Below, in pieces: positions 42,551 through 51,762 of a stretch of DNA of 64,000 bases. How positions within the stretch are numbered: the stretch's first letter is position 1; every line of letters starts with the position of its first letter. The translations under genes were made by a program, and so were the position numbers. Origin of the DNA: Drosophila miranda (Eukaryota; Arthropoda; Insecta; Diptera; Drosophilidae). The notes under the pieces were generated by a model. The model was given only the letters and a program-made list of their open reading frames with translations, did not search any database and was not told the DNA's origin. The DNA is taken from positions 17,958,336-18,022,335 of the forward strand of contig NW_022881614.1 of assembly GCF_003369915.1 (NCBI RefSeq), in the 5' to 3' direction.

Positions 42551-43029
42551 TCAGCCATCGGGTGCTACAGGGGGACAAACGGATGACGGGTCGGCTCGCA
42601 CAACTGTGAACTCGGAACTGAGGCGCAGCCGCTCCGGTTAGTAATACCCGGTGCGGTCTGCGTCTCACACCCCCCCCTAGGACACAGAGGGTTGCGAGCG
42701 AACCGTCACCCGCCGTAACTGTGCACACCGGTGGAAGTGCGACTATACTCTCCCCGTGAGGGCGGCTGGAAACAGGTCCTAGCACGGTCATGTCTCTGCT
42801 AGGATGCTGGCGAATGGTAGTCGGGCGGAGAGAAGAAAACTCTCAGTGAAATTACCCCAATCCAAGGTGACACTGTTATATGCCGAGGGATGCATGGCCG
42901 GGGGGGTGCCCGGTCGCTAATATGCGGACTCTGGATACCTGCCGACCTCCAGTTTAAATCAGGCTTCCCGGGGCAAGCGGGCTATGCCTCGGGTGACCAT
43001 CCCCTTCCCGCCTACTCGTGGGAACTACT
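42551..43029 (+). promoter_or_regulatory. LINE B3 5' UTR
   Basis: 479 nt, GC-rich, non-coding. The region 42595-42700 differs clearly from the other two copies, while 42710-43029 is close, which suggests a recombinant or an older subfamily 5' end. Confidence 0.55.
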
Positions 43030-44472
43030 ATGCCAAATAATAAACATATAAAAACCAACAAAGCCGCAAAGGAGCTCGGTACTCCTCTTAAAGTACCGGA
43101 GGGACAAGCCAATCCCTCTGCACCAGCGCCTGGGAAACCGGGTCCAAAGAAGACGGGGAAGGAGACTGAGTCGGTCCACCGTCTTCAAGCAGCAGCCGCA
43201 GCGAGGGGGGGCCCGAAAAGCCAATCGGGTCCTTCCAAGTCGGGTGGCTCCAAGGGCGAAGCAGATACCGGGGTGGCTGCCAAGCAGAGCGTAATCGCGG
43301 CTGGTAAGCGCACCGGGACCGAAGAACCCATGGGAGCCCCGGCGGGCAGCGTCTCTGCACCACGGGGTGGAAAGCCGTCGTACCAGGACAGGAGACGAGC
43401 GGCTTTCATCCTGTCCAACGAAGACCCGAACTTCAAGGCGTCAGCCGAAGGAAAGGAGCAGAGTCTGTGGGCCTGCTCAATCCTTCCACTGTTCCAGCCA
43501 GCCAAAGCCGGAAAGGGCGCAGCCAAGGCCGCCAACAAGCGGCAACGCTCAGCGGAGGACCCCGCAAATCAGCCAGGCCAAGCCCAGCAAGCCAAGCGGG
43601 TGAAGACCCACCTCACGAACCGGTCGTTCGCTGAGGTGGCGAGGGGCAGGACCCTGATCGGTGTCCTGGACAGGGGCGCCGAGGACGGCCATGTCCCTCG
43701 CGATAAGTGGCACCTGGTGGAGAACGAGCTCCAGGACCGGTTCCTACTGGAACTGGAGGAGAACGGCGGACCACCGCCAAAGTGTGAGGATGCAGGGTGG
43801 CATCAAGGCAAGGTGAAAGCCATCGCCTGCCAAGACGCTCGCTCTGCGGCCCTCTACATGAAGGCGGTGGCGGCCCTAAAAGAGGTCTATCCAGGGGCGA
43901 AACTGGAGGCCGTGAAGTGGGAAGATGTCCCTAGTCGCCCGAGAGCCAGAGCGTGGGTCTCGGCTAAGCCTGCAGAGCCGGAGAAGATCCTCAGGTTACT
44001 GCAGGTCTGCAACCCCCACCTTCCTACAGCCGATTGGAAGGTGGCAAAGGTGGAGGATATCCAAGGGCAGAGGCGCCAGATTATCCTCGTCCTAAATGAG
44101 GAATCCATTGATCTCCTCGCAAAGTCGGACGGTGTAGTGGATTATGGCTACAAGAAGGTCACCATATCCACTTACAAGTCCGATCGCAAGGGCAGGCAAG
44201 CGGAGGTCGAGCCAGACCCGGAGCTGCCGGAGATCCCGAAAGAGGGGGCCTCGTGCGAGGAAGACAACCCGGCGTCGGATGCGGCGTCCATGATGTCGGA
44301 CGATATCTTGGACGACTACGCGTTCGACGAGAGCGACCTAGCCAGAGGTCTCAGCCACATCGTTGTCGGGGAGGAGCCGGAGTCCCCTGACAGCGATCTA
44401 GAAGCAACAATGGTGGAGGCGAGCCTCAGGAATGTCGTTGACGCTCCTGCAGATAAACCTCCACCATTGTAA
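43030..44472 (+). CDS. LINE B3 ORF1 protein, 480 aa, intact
   Basis: ATG at 43030 (MPNNKHIKTNKAAKE). Same layout as the copy at 34614: basic/Pro-rich N-terminus, NRSFAEVARGRTLIGVLDRG, DUF4780-like fold through NPHLPTADWKVAKVED, acidic C-terminus with ESPDSDLEA. It overlaps ORF2 by 41 nt. Differences from copy 2 are scattered single residues. Probable RNA-binding component of the LINE RNP. Confidence 0.8.
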   Translation: MPNNKHIKTNKAAKELGTPLKVPEGQANPSAPAPGKPGPKKTGKETESVHRLQAAAAARGGPKSQSGPSKSGGSKGEADTGVAAKQSVIAAGKRTGTEEPMGAPAGSVSAPRGGKPSYQDRRRAAFILSNEDPNFKASAEGKEQSLWACSILPLFQPAKAGKGAAKAANKRQRSAEDPANQPGQAQQAKRVKTHLTNRSFAEVARGRTLIGVLDRGAEDGHVPRDKWHLVENELQDRFLLELEENGGPPPKCEDAGWHQGKVKAIACQDARSAALYMKAVAALKEVYPGAKLEAVKWEDVPSRPRARAWVSAKPAEPEKILRLLQVCNPHLPTADWKVAKVEDIQGQRRQIILVLNEESIDLLAKSDGVVDYGYKKVTISTYKSDRKGRQAEVEPDPELPEIPKEGASCEEDNPASDAASMMSDDILDDYAFDESDLARGLSHIVVGEEPESPDSDLEATMVEASLRNVVDAPADKPPPL

Positions 44473-47400
44473 GGCAGCATGCGCTGCTCTACTGCTCCAC
44501 CTGGCCAAGGGTGGAGCCGACATAGTCCTCATTCAGGAGCCCTGGATCCTCGGAAACAGGGTTTCCGGTCTGAGGACTTCTGACTACAAGCTATATGTAG
44601 CTGAAACCGCAGGTAAAATTCGTACCTGCATTCTTGCAAAAAGAGAGTTGCACCTATTTTTGCTCCCAAATTTCAGCAATGAAGACCACACCGCAGTGAG
44701 CCTCGAAGGCCAGGAGAGCTCACTGAGGATCTGCTCCGCATACATGGGGCATGAACAACCAGACCCCCCTCCACACGCGCCTCTCCGGGCTCTAATCGCA
44801 GACTGCTCGGCCAAGGACATCGGCCTAATTGTGGGGTGCGATGCCAATGCACATCACTGTCAGTGGGGAAGCACTGACACAAACGAAAGGGGTGAGTACC
44901 TTTTCAGTTACTTACTGACCACTCAGATGGTCTTACTAAACCGGGGTAGTGATCCCACCTTTATCATTAAAAACCGCAAGGAGGTCCTGGACCTCACGCT
45001 TGCCTCTCATGAGATACAGCGTAACATTGTATCCTGGAGGGTCCTGGAAGAGCACTCCTTCTCGGACCACAGGTACGTGGAAACTGTCTTCTCCTTCTCA
45101 GTACCGAAGCCAGTCCGATTCCGAAACATCAGGCGGACAAACTGGACTCGGTACTCTGATTACCTCTGTCGTGTTCTCCCTGAGCCCCCATCTGAGGAGG
45201 AGTTCTCCACGGAGGCCACGACTCGTCTTCTTAAGATCTTTACCGACGCCTGCAATAAGGCGCTCGACAAAGCATGCCCCTCTGGCAAGAACAGAGGCCG
45301 GAAGAAACCTGAATGGTGGAATCCGAAACTGGGTGAACTCCGGAAAGCCTCCCGGAGACTCTTCAATAAAGCTAAGGCTGAAAACGTTGAGCAAAACTGG
45401 GCCGAATACAAGGCCAGTCTGTCAACCTACAACAAAGAACTTAGAAAAGCCAAACGCGCCTCCTGGCGTAAGTTCTGCAGCGAAATCGAGAGTAACTCAG
45501 AAGCCTCACGCTTGCGCAGAGTTCTCTCGAAGACAACACCCACCCTGGGCTACTTGAAGAACACCGACCAGTCGTGGACTACGTCCAGCGAGGAGTCGCT
45601 AAATCTTCTCCTAAATACCCACTTCCCTGGCTGCGATGAAAACAGACCCAACTACCTCGCGCCTCCTTCTGTCGCCTCAAATGCCATCTTGGGACTGCTA
45701 AGCCAGGAGAACATTTCCTGGGCGATCAGAAGCTTTAAACCCTACAAGTCCGCGGGGCCAGACGGCATTTTCCCTGCCCAACTGATTCACGCGGGACATA
45801 AAGCCATTAACTGGCTCAAAATAATTTACGAGGGAATCTTCTCCCAACGGGTGCATTCCTGACACCTGGCTTCAGACCAAAGTCGTATTCATACCCAAGG
45901 CAGGCAAGCCCTCGCACACTGCCCCAAAAGATTTCAGACCCATAAGTCTAACGTCTTTTCTTCTAAAGGCGATGGAGCGGCTCCTGGGGCTGCATCTAAC
46001 GGCGTGCATTCCGTCCAGTCTGATCTCAGACTCCCAGCATGCCTATCGGAAGGGAAGATCCACCGAAACGGCCCTACACTCGATCACATCGATCATCAAA
46101 GCATCCCTTAATTTTAAGGAGTACACCCTAGTAGCCTTCCTCGACATAGAAGGCGCCTTTAACAACATCCTTCCGACCGCCATCACGGGCGCACTGACGG
46201 ATCTGGGCGTTGACTCCAGGACGGTGAGCCTGATCGATCAGATGCTACAATGCAGGACGGTTGAGGCATCACTGGGGACGTCAACGTGTACCAGATTTGT
46301 CAGCAGAGGCACACCGCAGTCCTCTCGCCCCTCCTATGGAACGTGGCAGTGAACACACTGCTGCGGGAGATAGAGGGGGGTGGCTGCCGTGTGGTGGCGT
46401 ACGCGGACGATGTTGCCATAGCATTCTCCGGAAAATTTCCGCAGACATTGTGTGAGTGCATGACAAGTACTCTCACGAAAATGTCGAAATGGGCAGACAA
46501 ATGCGGGTTAGGCGTCAACCCGTCTAAAACGGAACTGGTGCTTTTCACTAGGAAGTACAAAGTTCCGGTACTGATTCCCCAAGACTATGTGGGGAAACGC
46601 TAGTCTTCAGCAACAACGCCAAGTATCTTGGCCTAATCCTCGATAGAAAGCTCGATTGGAAATTGAGCATAGAGGATAGAGTAAAGAAGGCCACAGTGGC
46701 CCTCTATACTTGCAGGAAAGCCATCGGACTAAAATGGGGAATGACCCCCTATATAGTTCGGTGGCTCTACACCGCCATCATACGACCAATCATGCTCTAT
46801 GGAGTGGTGGTATGGTGGCCAGCCTTGGACAGAAGGACATGCCTCAATAAACTCAGCAGAGTTCAACGCATGGCAGAGCTATGCATAACTGGCGGGCTAC
46901 GCACTACTCCAGGGGAAGCCCTGGATACTGTGCTGGACCTCCTCCCTGTGGATCTCATGGGAAAGAAGGTGGCAACACTTTCCGCCCTCAGAATGAGAGA
47001 AGCCAGACTGTGGAAAGCATCCGCGGTTGGGCACTCGGGAATCCTGATGAGACTCCCGCAATTACCAGAGAGGACAGATTACTGTATCCCCAGTGATCAC
47101 CTCTCGACGCCCTTCCAGGTATCAATCCCATCTAGGGAGGACTGGGTGATGGGCGAACCAGGACCTGCAAATGCGGTCCACTTCTACACTGATGGCTCAA
47201 AGCTAGACGGCCGCGTGGGAGGCGGAGTCTACTGCAGCGAGCTGAACATCAGTCATTGCTACAGGCTCCCGGATCACTGTAGTGTGTTCCAAGCGGAGGT
47301 TGAAGCCATCAAGGAGGCCATTTCGATCGTCTCCAAATTACTTCTCGATACGCACTTAGTGTGCGTCTTCTCGGACAGCCAAGCAGCTATCAAAGCTCTA

Positions 47401-48021
47401 GGCTCAATATCGTCGAACTCAGCGACTGTAAATGACTGCCGCAGGTCTCTGCACGAGATCGCAGAGCAGTTAGATCTCTTCCTTATATGGGTCCCCGGCC
47501 ACAGGGACATCGAGGGGAATGACGCCGCCGACGAGCTAGCCAGACAGGGTACTACGATTCCTCTCCTACCGGAGAGGGAGCAAGTAGCGATGCCCTTGGC
47601 TACGTGCAGGCTCCTAACGCACGAATTGTTCGAGCAAAATGCCAATAGGAGAAGGCAGCAAACCGTTTCCTGTAAAGTCTCAAGATTGATATGGCCATAT
47701 CGATCGAAGAAGCGCTCAGCAGAGCTGTATAGACTCAGCAGAGCACAGTGCTCTGCAGTTACTAGAGCAATTACGGGACACTGGCAGATCGGCACTCACG
47801 CCTCTAGACTGTCAATCCCTCATAACGACTTCTGCAGGAGTTGTCGCGACGAGGAGGAGGAGGAATCGGTCCCCCACTTCTTCTGCCACTGCCCGGCCCT
47901 TGGAAATCGTCGTCTTCGTATTCTCGGGGCCGCTTGCCTCACGGACATTTCGGACCTGTCCGTAATCAAACCAGGGACCTTGTCCAAATACATCCAAGCC
48001 ACCGGATGGGACTGCCCTTAA
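44432..48021 (+). pseudogene. LINE B3 ORF2 (endonuclease, RT, RNase H), broken in RT
   Basis: ATG at 44432. The endonuclease is complete (IQEPW, CDANAHHCQW, SDHRY). Near 45843 one extra base ends the frame at VHS. In RT a 7-nt loss destroys the PQGG motif (GTPQ joined to SSRPS, 46315), although AYADDVAIAFSG follows. Another single-base loss comes near 46580. From 46663 to 48021 the frame is open through the RT thumb, a complete RNase H (YTDGSK, QAEVEAIKEA, SDSQAA, GNDAADELA) and the Cys/His cluster CRSCRDEEEEESVPHFFCHC. Confidence 0.88.
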
Positions 48022-48371
48022 CCTGCAGTAGTATGCTCTCACGGTTCGGGCAACGCGAAGGGGCACATGCCCATGCGGCAACACAACGGACCTTTTATAG
48101 GTCCAAGTGAGCTTGGGGGCGGGAGGCTCTTATCCCCCCCCCTCCCGGCTACCGCCTTAACCTAACCTAACCTAGGAAGGCCTTATTTTCAAAAGAATTT
48201 TTTTGTTGAGCTAAGCAAGACTCACACTTCTTATACTCAATTCCCCAGCATGAAAACCCAATAGGCAGCCTACTTAATCGTTACAATACATAGTAAGCCT
48301 GACCAAAAAAGTCAGTGGACGGCTGCCTCGCCCCAACAGATTTTATTTCTCCCGTAAAATACGAGTAAATC

Positions 48372-48780
48372 ATGATTTACGGCATGCTGGTGACACTCTC
48401 GACGGCTATCTATACTACTGTGGCCACCCTTTGGCAGGTTCAACGTGAGTGTAGAAAGTGGAAAGATGATTTGGTTCGAGCGTATGAGCTGTATGACTGT
48501 CTGATCTGATCCCACAGAGACCCTAATCAATTGGATGATGTCGTTTAGTCTTTTCATTTTGGGTCTGTTCTGCAAGCCGTATTTGATAGTTCCCCTGTTG
48601 GCAGCTGGGTTCTTTATGGTGCGCCGGATCTTGCTGCGGCGGGCAAAGCGGACCCAAGCCTGGAAATCGCCGGGTAACAACGAGTCTGGGTCGTCCAGGC
48701 ATTACTCCATTAAAACCCCACCATCACGCGACACGGAGAACTCCCTGCCCAATAGCGTCGGTGACACATCCCAGAAGTAG
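48372..48780 (+). CDS. Array membrane-protein gene, copy 10
   Basis: ATG, exon 1, GTGAGT donor, CCCACAG acceptor and exon 2 are intact. Ser to Asn in the tail (DTENSLP). It is the last complete gene of the array before the gypsy element. Confidence 0.6.
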
Positions 48781-48957
48781 TCGAGCAACGGATAATCACA
48801 CGATTCACACGGGTTTATAAAACATATAACATACGTCTGAAATACTACATACACATTCCATGAGAACACTCATACATGTGCACGGGTGTGGATGGATCCT
48901 AAGACTAAAGCAATTAAAAAATATTGCACTGTACCATCGTTTCATCCAAAAGAATAC

Positions 48958-48986
48958 TAGGACTTGAGCAGAGTGGGGATGTCTAC
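48958..48986 (-). pseudogene. Array coiled-coil frame, copy 11, 3' end only
   Basis: Only the last ~9 codons (VDIPTLLKS) and the TAG stop remain before the gypsy LTR begins at about 48987. The rest would lie beyond the right end of the window. Confidence 0.7.
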
Positions 48987-49284
48987 AAAAAACAAGATAA
49001 GAGATCAATTACAAGAGAGCAGTAGTTAAAGCTTCCATTGAAGAGCTTAATGTATAATTTAGAGAAGCAGCGTGGATCTGTGGGAGTTATGTTTTAAAGC
49101 TTTACTAGAAATCATACGATTACTCCGTTAGTCGTGGAAGCTATGTGTAAGCTTTGCTTAGCATCGTACGATTACTCCGTTATCTAGGGAAGCAAGGTGT
49201 AAGCTTTGTCTAAAATCGTACGATTACCCCGTTGGTTGTGGAAGGTAAAGTTCCGATCGTAAGGGCTAATGCAAGTAATAGAAC
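48987..49284 (+). repeat. Gypsy element 5' LTR, first part
   Basis: Starts AAAAAACAAGATAAGAG and joins array sequence directly (GTCTAC before it). Contains three related segments around ATCGTACGATTACTCCGTTA (near 49106, 49160 and 49213), a short internal repeat. Interrupted by BEL element 2 after AGAAC; it resumes at 55773. Its right end is unknown because the 3' copy is cut by the window. Confidence 0.75.
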
Positions 49285-49584
49285 TGTTGCAGCAGACGAT
49301 CGTAATTACCCTATCGTAGCGTGTGCGATGTTGTGAGCAGAGCTTTTGCTCTCACACGCCGCGCTCTTGTACTGCTCTCTGCGCATTCAAGATCGGCTCG
49401 ACGGTGGAGTCGGGGAGTTTTGCTATCTCTGGCTGCGACCAGTCCAATAAATGCTTTGAAGTCGAGCACTTGTTTTTTTTTAGTCATACATTACCTGACA
49501 ATTTAAGGTAAAAACCGAAACTAGAGCCCGCTGGACCGGAGTCATCATCACGTTTGTTTTTGGAAAAAGTCTTCCGAATTTTTA
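49285..49584 (+). repeat. BEL/Pao 2, 5' LTR
   Basis: 300 bp, TGTTGCAGCAGACG to GAATTTTTA (TA in place of CA). Contains a CCAATAAATG polyadenylation-type signal near 49444. Confidence 0.92.
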
Positions 49585-50320
49585 TTGGCGCCCGAGCAGG
49601 GACATCGGCATCCAGCATTTCGTGGAAATTCGCACGACAAACCAGTGACCTACAGTGCATCTTCGTTGTCTCGGCACAAGTCATTGGTTTTTTTTGTTCT
49701 GTTGCGAATAGAGCTCTAGCTGGCTGGTTTTGTGCGACAAATTGGATTCATCTTTACTCAACAAAAAAGGAAAGTGTTCGGCTAATCTATGCCGAATTCT
49801 CAGGTATTTAGTGCGAAAAAAATTGAGTGCTAGAACCAAGCCACCATTTTGTGCGCTGTGTTTCTCTATTTGGCCACTGATCTCAATTTCATTGGCACCT
49901 CGTTGAATTGGAATACCAAATAAATAAAACACAAAATAATAAAATAAACCAAAGTGAACAGCCAGCAACATAAAATATTTATTATATGCGGAATATTGGT
50001 GGATTGAAGAAAAGTGAAAATTGATGAGGGTTTACGGTACTTGCTAATCAGACGCTCCGGTCATGCCGCTGTTTTCAATTCTCTTTTGCGAAGTACCGCT
50101 TATTGGTGCTGCCTTTACTTCGGTTGCGTTTGGTTGTGTGCATTGGCAGCATAATTTGTGTTTGTTTCGCTGCGTTAACCCTTTGAAGCCGATACATAGT
50201 TTTTTGTGGAAATTTCGCGTTCTTTCATAGTTTTTGCATACCCTACAGTATTTTGGTTAACCATTGTCTAAACCCAGTGCATTACTTTCCGACCATCTTG
50301 AAGTAAGAGAAAGCGCCAGA
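49585..50320 (+). promoter_or_regulatory. BEL/Pao 2 leader with primer-binding site
   Basis: TGGCGCCCGAGCAGGGAC at 49586-49603, directly after the LTR, is a tRNA primer-binding site. About 700 nt of non-coding leader follow before the gag ATG. Confidence 0.75.
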
Positions 50321-51748
50321 ATGAGTGAAAAGGAAAGGGAAATTGTTACCAGGGAAGGAGGTTCAAAAGAAGGAGGGGGTCCAAAAGCCCAAAAGTTAGC
50401 AACAGCAATGCAAAGACACGATAGGGTGATGGGCGATCTAAGGCGTGTGAGAACGGCCTTTGAAGAAAAAACTATTTCGTTCGACTCTCTTCAAATTAAA
50501 TGCAGACTCGAGCTGATCGAAAATTATTGTGAAAAGTTGATGGATATACAGGCAGACGTGGATTGTTTAAATCCCAACAACGATCTACGAGCATCGGTCG
50601 AGGATATGTGTGTTACCACAAAGGCTCTGTACATGTCTGCACTTAAAGAACCCGAAACTCAGCGAATACAGAGGAGGGATAGGAGTATCCAGCGTCATTC
50701 ATCACATCTGCCTAAAATGAATCTCCCCAAGTTTAATGGAAAACATTCTGAATTTAAAAACTTTATAAGCCTTTTCGAGAGTTTGGTGCATAACGACCCA
50801 ATATTATCAAATGTGGAAAAATTCAACCACTTACTGTCGTGTCTCGTTGACGATGCATTGGGAACAGTGAAGGCGTTTCAGATCTCTGCAGACAATTATG
50901 AGAAGGCTCTTGATAGTTTGAAGGAGGTTTACGACAAAAAATATTTTATCTTTTCTGATACTGTTTCGCAGTTGTTTGACATTCCCAGCACAACAAAAGC
51001 TTCTGCTTCATGCCTTAGGTCCCTCATTGACACGGTGTCAGCCATATATTCTTCTCTGCAGTCGTTAGGAAGTGAAAAAGACATAAATAGCGCGATGCTA
51101 ATTCACATAGCGCTGTCTAAAGTAGATCCCACAACGAAGTCTCGGTTCGAAGAGCAACTGGATTACGATAAACTACCGTCTTGGTCCGAGTGCGCAGCCC
51201 AGCTGAATCGGCGCTATCAGCATCTAGCTGCCGAAGAGTCAACACGGAATAAGGGTAAAACTAAACAAGAGACAAGTAAAGGACCCACTAAATCGTCATT
51301 TTCATGTGCAAAGACGGATAGGCGAGCTTATTTGAAATGTAGCTATTGCCACGCGGGGAATCATACCATAAGCAATTGTCAATCGTTTAGTGCTCTTCCT
51401 GTTCTTCAACGGTTCGATATCACCAAGCAACTCCGACCGTGCATAAATTGTTTGAAGCCAGGTCATACAGTGACGAGGTGCAAGACAGCAAAATGTCGAG
51501 TGTGCTCTAAGCCCCATAACACTCTGCTTCATCGATACGGGGTTGAGCCACAGCAAAATGGGCCTAGTTCTGTGCCAGTAGAACATTCGTCATCGTCTGA
51601 GCCTCAGACAGCTTATTCTAGTCACGTTGCTAGTGCTAACCAGGTTATTCTTGCTACCGCTGTTGTAAAGGTGCAAGATCGGTCCGGACAATTTCAGTAT
51701 GCACGTGCACTTCTAGATTCCGGCTCCCAAATTAATTTTATATCCTAG
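50321..51748 (+). CDS. BEL/Pao 2 Gag-protease, truncated at the protease
   Basis: ATG at 50321 (MSEKEREIVTREG). The Gag body has KFNGKHSEFKNFISLFESLV, as in element 1. Zinc knuckles CSYCHAGNHTISNC, CINCLKPGHTVTRC and CRVCSKPHN are all intact here. The protease active site is ALLDSGSQINFI. The frame then ends at TAG, where a small deletion has removed the sequence that continues in element 1, so the protease is cut just after its active site. Gag itself is complete. Confidence 0.9.
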   Translation: MSEKEREIVTREGGSKEGGGPKAQKLATAMQRHDRVMGDLRRVRTAFEEKTISFDSLQIKCRLELIENYCEKLMDIQADVDCLNPNNDLRASVEDMCVTTKALYMSALKEPETQRIQRRDRSIQRHSSHLPKMNLPKFNGKHSEFKNFISLFESLVHNDPILSNVEKFNHLLSCLVDDALGTVKAFQISADNYEKALDSLKEVYDKKYFIFSDTVSQLFDIPSTTKASASCLRSLIDTVSAIYSSLQSLGSEKDINSAMLIHIALSKVDPTTKSRFEEQLDYDKLPSWSECAAQLNRRYQHLAAEESTRNKGKTKQETSKGPTKSSFSCAKTDRRAYLKCSYCHAGNHTISNCQSFSALPVLQRFDITKQLRPCINCLKPGHTVTRCKTAKCRVCSKPHNTLLHRYGVEPQQNGPSSVPVEHSSSSEPQTAYSSHVASANQVILATAVVKVQDRSGQFQYARALLDSGSQINFIS

Positions 51749-51762
51749 CCCAGCGCTTACGA

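Larger units (their letters stand above)
42551..48173 (+). mobile_element. LINE B copy 3, full length, opposite orientation, same target site
   Basis: AGGAAGGCCT lies at 42541-42550 and 48174-48183. The sense 3' end is CCTTAACCTAACCTAACCT, i.e. (CCTAA)n. Its 5' end starts TCAGCCATCGGGTGC, six bases shorter than in the two minus copies, and the first ~170 nt of the 5' UTR have diverged from them. ORF1 is intact; ORF2 has at least three frame breaks. Confidence 0.92.
1..48986. repeat. Tandem array of a ~1.49-kb two-gene unit, about ten units, split by transposons
   Basis: Stop codons of the plus-strand gene recur at 1503, 2991, 4492, 5981, 7436 and 8926, giving spacings of 1488, 1501, 1489, 1455 and 1490. 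The odd spacings are explained by a 13-bp tandem duplication near 3970 and a 35-bp deletion near 6045. The array resumes after each transposon at the interrupted base, so 1-48986 is one colinear array, about 15 kb of unit sequence in total. Units are nearly identical, which means recent amplification or ongoing homogenisation. Each unit has a plus-strand spliced gene, a convergent minus-strand coiled-coil frame and about 580 bp of AT-rich DNA between units. The array continues beyond the left edge. On the right it is cut by the gypsy element. Confidence 0.95.
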
